DNA from: Eubacterium sp.
GTDB taxonomy: Bacteria > Bacillota > Clostridia > Peptostreptococcales > Anaerovoracaceae
Length of the DNA stretch: 32,742 bases
Assembly (NCBI GenBank): GCA_017511535.1
Contig: JAFWJS010000033.1
Location: 1 to 32,742 of the forward strand
Direction: 5' to 3'
Part shown: positions 6,863 to 14,962 of the stretch, piece by piece
How positions within the stretch are numbered: the stretch's first letter is position 1
Layout: each line of letters opens with the position of its first letter
Position numbers and translations under genes: made by a program
The notes under the pieces: generated by a model
The model's database searches: none
The model's input: the letters and a program-made list of their open reading frames with translations, nothing else
What the model was told of the DNA's origin: nothing

Positions 6863-7519
6863 ATGAAAGCCGAAACTTATGAGAAAGTGATCACGGTCCA
6901 GGACTATCTGGATCAATATTGTAATATCGAACTTTTCCAGGAGAAGTGCAAGCTCTGCCCTGTATACGGATGGAGCTGGTCCTGTCCTCCGTTCAATGAA
7001 TTCGACACACTTGGATACTGGCATTCGTTTCACAGCCTTATCATAGTGTGCCGCAAGCTCATAATGAGCGGCAAGGATAAGGAAGATTACAGGAAGTCAG
7101 TAGCTGAAGATTTCGTTAACGACAAGCCGCAGAAAGACGACTGGGTAAGCGAAAGCGGCAAGAAGGCTGTCAAAGGACAGATAACGAACGGCGGCGACGG
7201 CGACAGTTTCAATATAAACAAGCTTATCGACGGCAACATCGCAGGCCTGCTGGAACAGCTTGTCAGTCTGGAAAAGATCTACCCCGGAAGCAACGCGCTC
7301 ATACCGGGAAGCTGCATAGCCTGCGGCTACGGCAACTGCGCGAGAAGAAAAGGAGAGCCGTGCCGGTTCCCGGAAAAGATGCACCACTCCCTTGAATCGC
7401 TCGGTGCCGATCTCGGAAAGACAACAACCGATATGTTCGGGATAGAAATGAAGTGGATAGTCGATAATGAGCTCCCTGACTACTTTGCTGAAGTAGGCGG
7501 ACTTCTGATCAAGGAATAA
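6863..7519 (+). CDS. DUF2284 family predicted metal-binding protein
   Basis: A 218-residue cysteine-rich protein matching the DUF2284 pattern. The N-terminal cluster is C20, C29, C32 and C41 (CKLCPVYGWSWSCPPFN). The C-terminal cluster is C151, C154, C159 and C167 (SCIACGYGNCARRKGEPCRF), followed by PEKMHHSLESLGADL. The cysteine spacing suggests an iron-sulfur or other metal centre. The family has no established function that I know of, though such proteins are common in anaerobes. Only a weak purine-rich site precedes the ATG. It probably shares the promoter of the HAD gene and is followed by a terminator. Confidence 0.88.
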   Translation: MKAETYEKVITVQDYLDQYCNIELFQEKCKLCPVYGWSWSCPPFNEFDTLGYWHSFHSLIIVCRKLIMSGKDKEDYRKSVAEDFVNDKPQKDDWVSESGKKAVKGQITNGGDGDSFNINKLIDGNIAGLLEQLVSLEKIYPGSNALIPGSCIACGYGNCARRKGEPCRFPEKMHHSLESLGADLGKTTTDMFGIEMKWIVDNELPDYFAEVGGLLIKE

Positions 7520-7527
7520 GACCAGAC

Positions 7528-7565
7528 AAAAAGCGGATAAGGGACACGCCCCACTCCGCTTTTTT
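7528..7565. terminator. Bidirectional rho-independent terminator
   Basis: AAAAAGCGGA (7528-7537) pairs perfectly with TCCGCTTTTT (7555-7564), giving T runs in both directions. It separates the converging DUF2284 gene (plus) and nth (minus). Confidence 0.9.
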
Positions 7566-7572
7566 AATGCCT

Positions 7573-8214
7573 TTATATGTTCTTCTGGCAGATATCAGCA
7601 AGGCAGCACCTCTCACATTCAGGATTCCTTGCGTGGCAGCAGTATCTGCCGTGGAATATTATACTGTGGTGCGATTCAGTCAGCCTGTCCTGAGGAAGCT
7701 TTTTCATAAGCGCCATCTCAGTATGCTGAGGGTCTTTCTCGTGTACCAGCCCTATCCGGTTAGATACCCTGAATACATGAGTGTCTACAGCGATGTGCTG
7801 CTCGCCGAATCCGTCCGCGAGCACGACGTTCGCGGTCTTCCTCCCTACTCCCGGAAGCGCCTCCAGGGCCGCTCTGTCCTGCGGCACCTCTCCTCCGTAT
7901 TTCTCAGCCAGTATCCCTGCCAGCCTTACTATGTTCTTCGCCTTCTGGTGATACATCCCGATCCGCTTTATGTATGTCTCGACTTCAGCTGCGTCTGCAT
8001 TGCCCAGAGCTTCAGGATCCGGATATTTCTCAAACAGAGCAGGCGTCACCTGATTCACACTTGCGTCAGTTGTCTGCGCCGACAGAACGGTCGCGACAAG
8101 AAGCTGGAACACATTCACATGGTCCAGCGCGCATCTCGCGTCAGGATATTCTTCTTTCAGCCTGTCAAGCACCCTGACTGCCTGTTCCTTCGTGATCGTT
8201 CTCCTGCCCGTCAT
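7573..8214 (-). CDS. nth: Endonuclease III
   Basis: A 213-residue base excision repair glycosylase/AP lyase that removes oxidised pyrimidines. The helix-hairpin-helix LPGVGRKTANVVL is at 120-132 with catalytic K126, and catalytic D144 is in AVDTHVFRV. The C-terminal 4Fe-4S ligands C193, C200, C203 and C209 keep the C-x6-C-x2-C-x5-C spacing. The length is typical. GAGG lies about 6 nt before the ATG. The methyltransferase gene ends 28 nt upstream, so the two are probably co-transcribed. Confidence 0.97.
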   Translation of the reverse strand: MTGRRTITKEQAVRVLDRLKEEYPDARCALDHVNVFQLLVATVLSAQTTDASVNQVTPALFEKYPDPEALGNADAAEVETYIKRIGMYHQKAKNIVRLAGILAEKYGGEVPQDRAALEALPGVGRKTANVVLADGFGEQHIAVDTHVFRVSNRIGLVHEKDPQHTEMALMKKLPQDRLTESHHSIIFHGRYCCHARNPECERCCLADICQKNI

Positions 8215-8242
8215 AAAAGCCTCATTTCCGGATCATCGCAAG

Positions 8243-8896
8243 TTACTGCCTGATCCCTGTCACCATAATGTTTTCCCCTTCGCCTCGCTTTGCTGTGCAT
8301 GAAACAAATCCTGCTTTATCCATCATGTCGAGCAGCTCATCTTCTGAGTATATCCTCATCGGAGTGTCGAAGCCTGTTTCTTCCGCCGCAGGCTCGCAGG
8401 CCTCCATAAGCACTACGAACTGTCCGCCCTGCCTGATCACTCTTCTGATCTCTCTGAACGCTGAAACAGGATCTTTCCAGAAATAGACAGTCTCTATCGC
8501 AGTTACCAGATCAAATGCCTTATCGACGTAAGGCAGCTTAACCACGTCAGCTTTCTCGATCAGACAGCGCTCGTACTCTATCTCTTCAGAGTTGAGCTCT
8601 CTGGCAAGCCTTATGCTTGTTTCAGAGTAATCTATTCCTTTAACTATGCTCCCTTCAGACAGCTTCAGCATGTCCTTTACTGCGGCACCGCCGCCGCAGC
8701 CCGCGTCGAGGATCTCCATCCCGGGCCGCCAGCTGATGTTGCTGAATCCCCATGTCCTCAGTTCTCTGTGATGCTCGTTCATCCGCTCAAGCATCTTCCT
8801 GCCGGCTTCTCCTTCAGGGAAGCCCGGATCATCTTCTGTTTTTCTGACAGGAGAACCGCCGCCGGCGTTTTCCTGTCCGGCTTTCAATTCTGACAT
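8243..8896 (-). CDS. Class I SAM-dependent methyltransferase
   Basis: A 217-residue methyltransferase of the UbiE/Methyltransf_11 type. Motif I, MEILDAGCGGG, binds SAM. It is followed by the acidic KGIDYSE, then LPYVDKAFDLVTAIETVYFW and REIRRVIRQGGQFVVLMEA, the usual post-motif order. The substrate is unknown; small molecules are commoner than nucleic acids in this group. The start at 8896 is preferred over the ATG at 8911 because GAGGTG lies between them at proper spacing. No separate promoter is visible after the clpB terminator, so it may depend on read-through. Confidence 0.88.
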   Translation of the reverse strand: MSELKAGQENAGGGSPVRKTEDDPGFPEGEAGRKMLERMNEHHRELRTWGFSNISWRPGMEILDAGCGGGAAVKDMLKLSEGSIVKGIDYSETSIRLARELNSEEIEYERCLIEKADVVKLPYVDKAFDLVTAIETVYFWKDPVSAFREIRRVIRQGGQFVVLMEACEPAAEETGFDTPMRIYSEDELLDMMDKAGFVSCTAKRGEGENIMVTGIRQ

Positions 8897-8914
8897 GACT
8901 GCACCTCGCACATA

Positions 8915-8965
8915 TCAAAAAGCAAAACGGCCAGAAAGCAGCTTACACACAGCCGCCTTCTGACC
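8915..8965 (-). terminator. Rho-independent terminator of clpB
   Basis: On the minus strand the arms at 8951-8965 and 8929-8943 pair over 15 positions with three G-U wobbles, around a 7-nt loop. GTTTTGCTTTTTG follows. On the plus strand the three wobbles become A-C mismatches, so the element favours minus-strand transcription, matching clpB. Confidence 0.82.
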
Positions 8966-8999
8966 ACATTGTACATCAATTGATAACGATTGGTATAGT

Positions 9000-11588
9000 T
9001 TATTTTACTTCAAAAGTAAGTCCTGACTCATCAGCGCCTATCTTTATGGTGCACCCGTCTGTCACATCGCCTTTGATGATGAGACCTGCGATCTCCGTTT
9101 CAATATGGCTCTGGATGAATCTCTTCACAGGTCTTGCCCCGTAGGCAGGGTCGTAAGCTTCTTCAGCGATATAGTCATCCGCCTCCGGAGTCATTTCCAG
9201 CGTTATGTCTCTAGCCGCGAGCCTCTTCATCAGATCCTTCATTGAAAGTTCAATGATCCCTATGATCTGTTCTTTTGTCAGAGGGCTGAACACGATGATA
9301 TCGTCGATACGGTTAAGGAATTCCGGTCTGAAATACTGCTTCAGCTCTCCTTCCACATGCTCCTTCACATCCGGATCTATCGTGCCGTCTTCTCTGATAT
9401 TCTCTATCAGCTCTGCGCTTCCTATGTTGGAAGTCATAATGACGATCGTATTCTTGAAATCCACTGTCCTTCCCTGATTGTCTGTGAGCCTGCCGTCGTC
9501 AAGAAGCTGCAGCAGGATATTGAACACATCAGGATGAGCCTTCTCTATCTCATCGAACAGTATGACGCTGTACGGGTGACGTCTTACCGCTTCAGTAAGC
9601 TGTCCTCCCTCGTCATATCCCACATATCCCGGGGGAGCTCCTACAAGTCTTGAGACTGAGTGCTTCTCCATATATTCAGACATGTCGATCCTTATCATGT
9701 TCTTCTCGGTATCGAACAAAGCTTCAGACAGTGCTTTCGCGAGCTCTGTCTTTCCTACTCCGGTAGGCCCGAGGAAGATAAATGATCCTATCGGCCTTTT
9801 CTCATCCTTAAGCCCCGCTCTCGCCCTTATGATAGCTTCAGCAACAGCCTGAACGCCTTCATCCTGACCTATAACGCGCTTATGCAGTATCTCCGGGAAG
9901 CGGAGAAGCTTCTCACGCTCTGTTTCAACAAGCTTGGATACAGGTATTCCTGTCCATCCTGAAACCACTTCTGCGATCTCTTCTTCTCCTACTTCTTCTG
10001 AAAGGAGTCTCTCACTTCTGTCGTCCTGCGCTTTCTTCTTTGCTTCTTCAAGCTTTTTCTCCAGCTCAGGCATGGTACCGTACTGCAGCTTTGCTACGGT
10101 TTCAAGGTCGTAGGCCTTCTGCGCCACCTCTATCTGATGACGGACATCCTCGATCTCTTTCTTTATATCCTTGCTTGCGGCGATATCTTTCTTCTCGCTC
10201 TCCCACTGTGCGCGCATCTTCGCGTCTTCATCCCTGAGCTCAGAAAGTTCTTTCTCCAGTGTCTCCAGCCTTGACTTTGATCCTTTATCTGTCTCTTTCG
10301 AGAGCGCCTGCTTCTCTATCTCAAGCTGCATGATCTTTCTCGATATCTCATCTAGCTCCGCCGGCATGCTGTCTATCTCTGTTCTTATTCTTGCGGCAGC
10401 CTCATCCATCAGGTCGATCGCCTTGTCAGGAAGGAATCTGTCGCTGATATACCTGTCAGAAAGTGTAGCGCACGCTATAAGCGCGCTGTCTGTGATCCTT
10501 ACTCCATGATGTATCTCGAATTTCTCTTTCAATCCTCTTAGGATCGATATAGTGTCCTCGACCGAAGGCTGGTCTACCAGCACCTTCTGGAAACGTCTCT
10601 CCAGCGCCGCGTCCTTCTCCATGTACTTCCTGTATTCGTCAAGAGTCGTCGCTCCTATGCAGTGGAGCTCACCTCTCGCGAGCTTAGGCTTGAGCAGATT
10701 GCCTGCGTCCATCGATCCTTCAGTCTTCCCTGCTCCAACGATATTATGTATCTCGTCTATGAACAGGATGATCCTGCCGTTCGATTTCTCGATCTCATTC
10801 AGCACCGCCTTGAGTCTCTCTTCGAATTCGCCCCTGTATTTCGCTCCTGCTATCAGTGCGCCCATATCCAGCGCGAATATAGTCTTATCCTTGAGCCCTT
10901 CAGGAACGTCTCCGTTGTAGATCCTCTGCGCCAGTCCTTCGACGACCGCGGTCTTTCCCACGCCAGGCTCCCCGATCAGAACAGGATTGTTCTTGGTTCG
11001 TCTGGAAAGTATCTGTATCGTGTGTCTTATCTCTGAGTCTCTTCCGATGACCGGATCCAGCTTCCCTTCCTTAGCCATATCCACAAGGTCACGACCATAT
11101 TTCGACAGAGCGTCATAGCTGTCCTCAGGATTATCGCTCGTTATCCTCTGGTTGCCCCTTACCTTGGTCAAAGCCTCAAGGAATCTGTCTTTTGTTATCC
11201 CGTAGCGCTTGAAAAGCTTTGATGAGACAGGCGGATCAACATTAAGAAGAGCGATGTAGAGGTGCTCTACGCTTATATATTCGTCTTTCAGCCTTTCTGC
11301 TATGTTCCCTGCCTCTGTCAGTACCTGTGAAAGCTGCCGTGAGGCATATGCCTGTGAAGCGTCCCCTGACACTTTAGGAAGCTTGTTCAGCTCGTCGTTC
11401 AGATCCGCCATAAGGAGATCCGGCTTGGCGTCCATGTACTTCAGCAGCTTCGGGATAAGCCCTTCATCCTGTTTCAGAAGAGCAAAATGAAGATGCTCCG
11501 GCGTGACCTCGCTGTTTCCAAGTGAGATCGCAAGATCCTGAGCCTCGATCAAAGCGCTCTGCGCGTTGTTTGTATAATTATCTGCCAT
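9000..11588 (-). CDS. clpB: ATP-dependent chaperone ClpB
   Basis: An 862-residue Hsp100 disaggregase that works with DnaK to rescue aggregated proteins. It has the Clp N domain (1-145), AAA+ module 1 with Walker A GEPGVGKT at 206-213 and Walker B ILFIDEI at 274-280, the coiled-coil middle domain (about 400-520) that marks ClpB rather than ClpA/C, and AAA+ module 2 with GPTGVGKT at 607-614, pore loop GYVGY at 654-658 and Walker B VILFDEI at 675-681. The ATG at 11588 has AAAGGA about 10 nt upstream; an in-frame GTG at 11597 is too close to that site. A CIRCE element upstream indicates HrcA heat-shock control. Confidence 0.98.
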   Translation of the reverse strand: MADNYTNNAQSALIEAQDLAISLGNSEVTPEHLHFALLKQDEGLIPKLLKYMDAKPDLLMADLNDELNKLPKVSGDASQAYASRQLSQVLTEAGNIAERLKDEYISVEHLYIALLNVDPPVSSKLFKRYGITKDRFLEALTKVRGNQRITSDNPEDSYDALSKYGRDLVDMAKEGKLDPVIGRDSEIRHTIQILSRRTKNNPVLIGEPGVGKTAVVEGLAQRIYNGDVPEGLKDKTIFALDMGALIAGAKYRGEFEERLKAVLNEIEKSNGRIILFIDEIHNIVGAGKTEGSMDAGNLLKPKLARGELHCIGATTLDEYRKYMEKDAALERRFQKVLVDQPSVEDTISILRGLKEKFEIHHGVRITDSALIACATLSDRYISDRFLPDKAIDLMDEAAARIRTEIDSMPAELDEISRKIMQLEIEKQALSKETDKGSKSRLETLEKELSELRDEDAKMRAQWESEKKDIAASKDIKKEIEDVRHQIEVAQKAYDLETVAKLQYGTMPELEKKLEEAKKKAQDDRSERLLSEEVGEEEIAEVVSGWTGIPVSKLVETEREKLLRFPEILHKRVIGQDEGVQAVAEAIIRARAGLKDEKRPIGSFIFLGPTGVGKTELAKALSEALFDTEKNMIRIDMSEYMEKHSVSRLVGAPPGYVGYDEGGQLTEAVRRHPYSVILFDEIEKAHPDVFNILLQLLDDGRLTDNQGRTVDFKNTIVIMTSNIGSAELIENIREDGTIDPDVKEHVEGELKQYFRPEFLNRIDDIIVFSPLTKEQIIGIIELSMKDLMKRLAARDITLEMTPEADDYIAEEAYDPAYGARPVKRFIQSHIETEIAGLIIKGDVTDGCTIKIGADESGLTFEVK

Positions 11589-11632
11589 ATTTATCACATC
11601 CTTTCGGGAAAAATCTCTAATTCCATATTCAT

Positions 11633-11662
11633 TTTATACCTCTGAAATACAAATGTAAACAA
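11633..11662 (-). promoter_or_regulatory. Probable clpB promoter
   Basis: On the minus strand TTGTTT (11657-11662) and TATAAA (11633-11638) are 18 bp apart and lie just downstream of the CIRCE operator. The leader before the ATG would be about 38 nt. Confidence 0.55.
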
Positions 11663-11666
11663 AAAA

Positions 11667-11693
11667 TTAGCACTCTTATGGCTAGAGTGCTGA
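11667..11693 (-). promoter_or_regulatory. CIRCE operator (HrcA binding site)
   Basis: TTAGCACTC at 11667-11675, nine bases, then GAGTGCTGA at 11685-11693 matches the CIRCE consensus TTAGCACTC-N9-GAGTGCTAA with a single change. It lies immediately upstream of the clpB -35. As minus-strand RNA it forms a hairpin followed by AATTTTTT, so it could also end transcripts arriving from the site-2 protease gene. Confidence 0.93.
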
Positions 11694-11723
11694 TTTATTT
11701 TTTCTTTCATTTCTCCGCGCTTC

Positions 11724-12446
11724 CTACATGCCCATCAGCGGCATAAGGAGCGTCATTATCCAGTTCGTCACAGGCCCGAGTACAGCGCTTACCCAGCCTA
11801 TGAGCACCATGAATATCAGGATGAAGTAGCCGTACTGATAGACCTGTCCGTACCAGCTGTACTTTTTCAGGTTGAAGATATTATCCACGATCCCGAATCC
11901 GTCGAGAGGCGGTATCGGAAGCAGATTGAATACCATGAGCACCACATTGATACCTACCACATTCAACAATACCTGATACAGTACTGAAGCCATCTCTGTC
12001 CCCAGAACATCTGAAGACATGACCACAAGCCTTACCAGCAGGCTGAACACCAGCGCAAGGATCAGATTCATGGCTACTCCGGCAAAGCCGACCATGATCT
12101 CACCCGCTCTCCTGTTTTTATAATATGACGGGTTGATCTGCACAGGTATGCCCCAGCCGAAGCCGCAGAATATGAGACAGAGCATGCCTACAGGGTCGAT
12201 ATGAGCAAGAGGGTTGACGGTGACCCTTCCCTGCTGTCTGGGAGTCGGGTCTCCCAGTCTGGTCGATACGATCGCATGGCCGAATTCATGGAATGAAAGA
12301 CCGATTATTATCCCCGGCAGTATCATGAGCTTCGACATGAGCCAGTCAGCCGGGTTGGAGAAGCCGCCTCTCATCAGGCTGTTCACGGCCATCAGCACGA
12401 ATATAAGGATGACCGGCAGCATTGGATTTCTTCGCAGATTATTCAT
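11724..12446 (-). CDS. Site-2 protease family (M50) membrane metalloprotease
   Basis: A 240-residue polytopic membrane protein. The zinc-binding HEFGH is at 53-57 (GLSFHEFGHAIVSTRLGDPT), and the third ligand motif NLLPIPPLDGF is at 174-184 with D182. Hydrophobic helices surround both motifs, and no PDZ domain is present. This is the short M50B type (YwhC/SpoIVFB-related) that cuts within membranes. The substrate is unknown; anti-sigma factors and signal peptides are precedents in the family. It is the last gene of the long minus-strand block. AGAAGGGA lies rather far (about 13 nt) before the ATG. Confidence 0.9.
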   Translation of the reverse strand: MNNLRRNPMLPVILIFVLMAVNSLMRGGFSNPADWLMSKLMILPGIIIGLSFHEFGHAIVSTRLGDPTPRQQGRVTVNPLAHIDPVGMLCLIFCGFGWGIPVQINPSYYKNRRAGEIMVGFAGVAMNLILALVFSLLVRLVVMSSDVLGTEMASVLYQVLLNVVGINVVLMVFNLLPIPPLDGFGIVDNIFNLKKYSWYGQVYQYGYFILIFMVLIGWVSAVLGPVTNWIMTLLMPLMGM

Positions 12447-12465
12447 TGTATATAGCTTGTCCCTT

Positions 12466-13002
12466 CTAAAATTCTATTCCGCGTCTCGCGTTTATACCCT
12501 TGTCATACGGATGCTTTACCTTATGCATCTCTGTCACATAATCGGCGATCCCCATCAGGGTATCGTCAGGATGCCTTCCTGTCATTACGACCTCAAGGTG
12601 TTCAGGCTTGTTCCTCAGAAAGTCAAGAAGCAGACCTTCATCCAGGAAACCCTTATGACATGACCCTATGCTCTCGTCCATGACCAGAAGATCATAGCTT
12701 CCGTCTGAGACTTTCTCTTTCACTCTTTCCAGCACAGCGTTGTCAGCATCAAGCATCTCTTTCTTCTCTTCATCGTTCATCCTGAATGAGAACTTCTTCA
12801 TGCGGGGAGCTTCCATGACTTCGATTCCCGGGAGCTTCTCTATCATGCTTATCTCGCTGCTCTTTCCTGTTTTCATGAACTGTATGAACAAAACCCTTCT
12901 GCCGCATCCGGCCGCCCTTACGGCCAGCCCTACCGAGCATGTGGTCTTTCCTTTACCGTTCCCATAATAGATATGGATGCATCCAAGATCATTTACTGTC
13001 AT
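12466..13002 (-). CDS. cobO: Corrinoid (cob(I)yrinic acid a,c-diamide) adenosyltransferase
   Basis: A 178-residue enzyme of the CobA/CobO/BtuR family that transfers adenosyl from ATP to cob(I)alamin, making coenzyme B12. The N-terminal P-loop-like GNGKGKTT is at 14-21, followed by VLFIQFMKTG, then LLVMDESIGSCHKG, and VVMTGRHPDD with the C-terminal ADYVTEMHKVKHPYDKGI. The start at 13002 is set by GGAGGAG ending 5 nt before the ATG. That site is encoded by the last codons of miaB, whose stop is 1 nt away, so the two are likely coupled. No other cobalamin gene is in the window, which would fit a salvage role. Confidence 0.93.
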   Translation of the reverse strand: MTVNDLGCIHIYYGNGKGKTTCSVGLAVRAAGCGRRVLFIQFMKTGKSSEISMIEKLPGIEVMEAPRMKKFSFRMNDEEKKEMLDADNAVLERVKEKVSDGSYDLLVMDESIGSCHKGFLDEGLLLDFLRNKPEHLEVVMTGRHPDDTLMGIADYVTEMHKVKHPYDKGINARRGIEF

Positions 13003-13003
13003 G

Positions 13004-14350
13004 TCACTCCTCCACAAGGTCGCCTTCAAGACTGAATGTCCTGCCTTTTGTTATCCTTACATTCACGAACTCGCCTGTATGATCTTCATCAGCTGTGAAA
13101 TTAACGAGCTTGAAGCCGTCCGTCCTTCCGGCGTAAGTTCTTTTATCACGCTTGCTCGGGCCTTCAACCAGCACCCTTTCCACGCGCCCTTCGTATGCTT
13201 TGTTTTTCTCCGCGCTTATCGTATCTATCGCGTCCACGAGCCTGTCAAAGCGCTCATGCATGACTTCGTCAGCTATCTGATCATCATACTTCTCGGCAGG
13301 CGTCCCGCGGCGTTTCGAATAGAGGAATGTGAACGCCGAATCATATCTCACCTCGTTCACAAGATCCAGCGTCTTCTGGAAGTCCTCTTCAGTCTCACCC
13401 GGGAACCCGACGATGATATCAGTCGATATAGTGATATCGGGGGCTGCTTCTCTGAGCTTTCTTATCTCTTCGAGATACATATCCCTAGTATAGTGCCTGT
13501 TCATACGTTTCAGGACGTCGTCGCTTCCGGCCTGCACAGGAAGGTGTATGTTCTTACACAGCTTGGGGCAGGTCCTGAAGAGACTGATGAGATCATCCGA
13601 GATATCTTTCGGATGCGAAGTCATGAAGCGTATACGCTCTATTCCGTCTATCTCAGCTATCTCCCTTATCAGTCCCGCGAAGTCGCACTTCCTGCCGCAT
13701 GGCCACTCGCCGCTGTATGAGTTGACGTTCTGTCCAAGAAGCATCACTTCTCTTACGCCGTCCTCAGCGAGGGCGCATATCTCTTTCAGTATCTCTTCCG
13801 GAGATCTGCTGCGTTCCCGTCCTCTCGTGTACGGAACTATGCAGTATGTGCAGAAGTTATTGCATCCGTACATGATATTTACCAGTGCCTTGCACCTGAA
13901 CAGTCTTTCTGACGGAAGTCCTTCGATTATTCCCTCCGCCTTATCCCAGATCTCACGTTCAGGCTTTTCTTCCCCGTTTTCTCTGGACTGAAGAAGATCA
14001 TTCAGAAGATGCGGCAGTCTGTGCATATTGTTCGTGCCGAATACTATGTCTACCCACGGATATTTCTGATCGATAGTATCCACGACATGTTTCTGCTGCA
14101 TCATACATCCGCATACACATACGATCAGGTCAGGGTCATCCTCATGACGATGTTTCAGCTGACCGAGCGTGCCAAAAAAACGCTTGTCCGCGTTTTCCCT
14201 TACACTGCATGTGTTTATTATCAGTACTTCCGCGTCCTGGCGTCTTTCTTTCCTCTCATAGCCGATCTCTTCAAGCATGCCTGCCATTATCTCGGAGTCA
14301 TGCTCGTTCATCTGGCATCCGAATGTCGTTATGTGAAAAGTCTTATTCAT
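13004..14350 (-). CDS. miaB: tRNA-2-methylthio-N6-dimethylallyladenosine synthase MiaB
   Basis: A 448-residue radical SAM methylthiotransferase acting on i6A37 of tRNAs. The N-terminal MTTase domain has cluster cysteines C12 (GCQMNEHDSE), C48 (NTCSVRE) and C82. The radical SAM motif C163-x3-C167-x2-C170 reads YGCNNFCTYCIVPYTRGRE. A C-terminal TRAM domain follows, with VLVEGPSKRD and YAGRTDGFKLVNF. NTCSVRE and RGRERSR are typical of MiaB rather than MtaB or RimO. The start overlaps the end of plsY by 8 nt. The partner MiaA is not in the window. Confidence 0.97.
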   Translation of the reverse strand: MNKTFHITTFGCQMNEHDSEIMAGMLEEIGYERKERRQDAEVLIINTCSVRENADKRFFGTLGQLKHRHEDDPDLIVCVCGCMMQQKHVVDTIDQKYPWVDIVFGTNNMHRLPHLLNDLLQSRENGEEKPEREIWDKAEGIIEGLPSERLFRCKALVNIMYGCNNFCTYCIVPYTRGRERSRSPEEILKEICALAEDGVREVMLLGQNVNSYSGEWPCGRKCDFAGLIREIAEIDGIERIRFMTSHPKDISDDLISLFRTCPKLCKNIHLPVQAGSDDVLKRMNRHYTRDMYLEEIRKLREAAPDITISTDIIVGFPGETEEDFQKTLDLVNEVRYDSAFTFLYSKRRGTPAEKYDDQIADEVMHERFDRLVDAIDTISAEKNKAYEGRVERVLVEGPSKRDKRTYAGRTDGFKLVNFTADEDHTGEFVNVRITKGRTFSLEGDLVEE

Positions 14351-14960
14351 TGTTTTTATGTATCAGCCTGGACAGATCAATCTTGTTTTCCTCATGATTG
14401 ATGAGCCTGACTATATTACCTCTGTGGTTGTATATCATTATCAGCGCCATGATCAGTCCGATCCAGAAGAACTCTCTGTACATGAACCAGCAGCATACCG
14501 GGAATGCCGCGCCTACAGCAAGAGACCCCACTGAGACCATGCGTGTTACAAGTACTACGGCTACCAGGAGCAGCGCCATCATCAGAGCAAGCTGCCAGTT
14601 GAGCCTGAGCACTGTTCCGAACGCCACGGCAACTCCTTTACCGCCTTTGAAGCCGTAATAAACGGGCCATACATGACCGCAGAAAGCTGCGATAGCACTC
14701 ACCATCGCAGCTTCAGGTGTAGAGATAAGGTAAGCCAGCGAGACTGCAAGTATACCTTTACCTATATCGACGATGAGCGTTATGACAGCGGCCTTCTTGC
14801 CGAGCACACGCAGTGTGTTAGTCGTGCCCGCATTGCCGCTTCCCTCTTTCTTTATGTCCTTTCCCTGAGCCTTTGCCAGTATAGTCGACGGGGAAATGCT
14901 TCCCAGAAGATATGCGGCCGCAACGGCAAGTATAAAATACAGATCCACGTTTTCAAACAT
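14343..14960 (-). CDS. plsY: Acyl-phosphate:glycerol-3-phosphate acyltransferase PlsY
   Basis: A 205-residue membrane enzyme that takes the acyl group from acyl phosphate, the product of PlsX, to make lysophosphatidic acid. Family motifs are GSISPSTILAK, GSGNAGTTNTLRVLGKKAA, the phosphate-loop-like GFKGGKGVAVAFG and C-terminal NHRGNIVRL. Several transmembrane helices separate them. It starts 2 nt after the der stop and overlaps miaB by 8 nt. The pairing der-plsY is common in Firmicutes; the usual next gene, gpsA, is absent here. Confidence 0.97.
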   Translation of the reverse strand: MFENVDLYFILAVAAAYLLGSISPSTILAKAQGKDIKKEGSGNAGTTNTLRVLGKKAAVITLIVDIGKGILAVSLAYLISTPEAAMVSAIAAFCGHVWPVYYGFKGGKGVAVAFGTVLRLNWQLALMMALLLVAVVLVTRMVSVGSLAVGAAFPVCCWFMYREFFWIGLIMALIMIYNHRGNIVRLINHEENKIDLSRLIHKNNE

Positions 14961-14962
14961 AT

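Noticed and set aside
7567-8253. Plus-strand open frame of 228 codons
   Set aside because: It is antisense to nth, where all catalytic and iron-sulfur residues are intact; its Arg/Tyr/Cys-rich product has no domain.
12977-13720. Plus-strand open frame of 247 codons
   Set aside because: It is antisense to miaB, which is complete; no ribosome binding site or recognisable domain.
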